This document shows positions 5,115 to 5,407 of a DNA stretch of 5,407 nucleotides, one piece after another (the first letter of the stretch is position 1; each line of letters opens with the position of its first letter). The notes beneath the pieces were generated by a model that made no database searches, was not told the DNA's origin, and worked only from the letters and a program-made list of their open reading frames with translations. A program made the translations under genes and the position numbers. This DNA is from Smithellaceae bacterium (GTDB lineage: Bacteria > Desulfobacterota > Syntrophia > Syntrophales > Smithellaceae). The stretch is from the NCBI GenBank assembly GCA_028701435.1, contig JAQVQT010000019.1, forward strand, positions 12,665 through 18,071. Direction: 5' to 3'.

Positions 5115-5118
5115 GGAG
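5113..5118 (+). promoter_or_regulatory. thiC: Shine-Dalgarno for thiC
   Basis: AAGGAG at 5113-5118 overlaps the thiD TAA stop (5112-5114) and lies 8 nt from the ATG at 5127. It is the strongest ribosome binding site in the thi cluster, consistent with the high enzyme levels a slow radical enzyme such as ThiC needs (inference). Confidence 0.75.
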
Positions 5119-5126
5119 AAAAAACA

Positions 5127-5407
5127 ATGACACAATTGGAAAAAGCCCGCCAGGGCGTTATTACCGAGGAAATGACGCTCAGCGCGGTTCAGGAAGGCGT
5201 TCAGCCGGAGTACATCCGTCAGGGCATTGTTGACGGAACCATCGTGATTTGCCGCAACGTGAACCACACGGCCATTCGGCCGCTGGCGATCGGTCTTGGG
5301 CTGCGCACCAAGGTCAACGCCAATATCGGAACGTCAAAAGACAATAATGATTTGAATCTGGAGCTGGAGAAGTTGTCCGTGGCGATCGCGGCGGGGGCGG
5401 ATGCCGT
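5127..5407 (+). CDS. thiC: Phosphomethylpyrimidine synthase ThiC (N-terminal part, 3' truncated by window)
   Basis: ThiC rearranges aminoimidazole ribotide to HMP-P in a radical SAM reaction using a [4Fe-4S] cluster bound in its C-terminal part, which lies outside the window. The first 93 codons are visible: MTQLEKARQGVITEEM, VQPEYIRQGIVDGTIVI, then the family-defining GLRTKVNANIGTS (58-70) and LEKLSVAIAAGADA (80-93). The conserved KVNANIG block comes only about 62 residues from the start, so this is the short form (about 430 residues in full) found in many anaerobes and archaea, which lacks the long N-terminal domain of E. coli ThiC. It is the third gene of the riboswitch operon. Confidence 0.95.
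   Translation, partial: MTQLEKARQGVITEEMTLSAVQEGVQPEYIRQGIVDGTIVICRNVNHTAIRPLAIGLGLRTKVNANIGTSKDNNDLNLELEKLSVAIAAGADA

Overview
The window is 5.4 kb of compact, GC-rich bacterial chromosome with every gene on the + strand. It holds the end of a peptide-transporter permease gene, a small uncharacterised gene, tatD, a queuosine-precursor cluster (queC-queE-queD), and a TPP-riboswitch-controlled thiamine cluster (thiN-thiD-thiC, the last cut by the window end). Protein sequence style, a short-form ThiC, and degenerate heptanucleotide arrays between genes suggest an anaerobic member of the former Deltaproteobacteria (Desulfobacterota, perhaps Syntrophales-like). That placement is an inference from general impression and has low to moderate confidence.

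Layout. 1-495: C-terminal part of a DppC/OppC-type ABC permease. 496-617: leader with a perfect 7-bp hairpin and a strong Shine-Dalgarno. 618-785: a 55-residue protein of unknown function, followed 2 nt later by tatD (788-1564). 1565-1604: short gap with a weak candidate promoter. 1605-2333 queC, 2421-3059 queE, 3062-3442 queD. The queC-queE gap and the queC 3' end carry two different heptamer-phased degenerate repeat arrays. 3480-3623: complete TPP riboswitch with aptamer, antiterminator and intrinsic terminator. 3633-4304 thiN, 4305-5114 thiD, 5127-5407 start of thiC.

How the genes work together. QueD makes 6-carboxy-tetrahydropterin from the GTP-derived 7,8-dihydroneopterin triphosphate, QueE rearranges it to 7-carboxy-7-deazaguanine, and QueC converts that to preQ0. 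The window therefore holds the three committed preQ0 steps but not FolE, QueF or Tgt. ThiC makes HMP-P, ThiD phosphorylates it to HMP-PP, and ThiN pyrophosphorylates thiamine to TPP, the ligand that shuts the operon off through the riboswitch. QueE and ThiC are both radical-SAM iron-sulfur enzymes, which fits an anaerobic or low-oxygen lifestyle.

I see no phage, IS element, CRISPR, tRNA or rRNA, and no convincing new multi-gene system. The items most worth a second look are the heptamer arrays around the queC-queE junction, the readable antiterminator/terminator switch of the TPP riboswitch, the small gene before tatD, and the hairpin in its leader.
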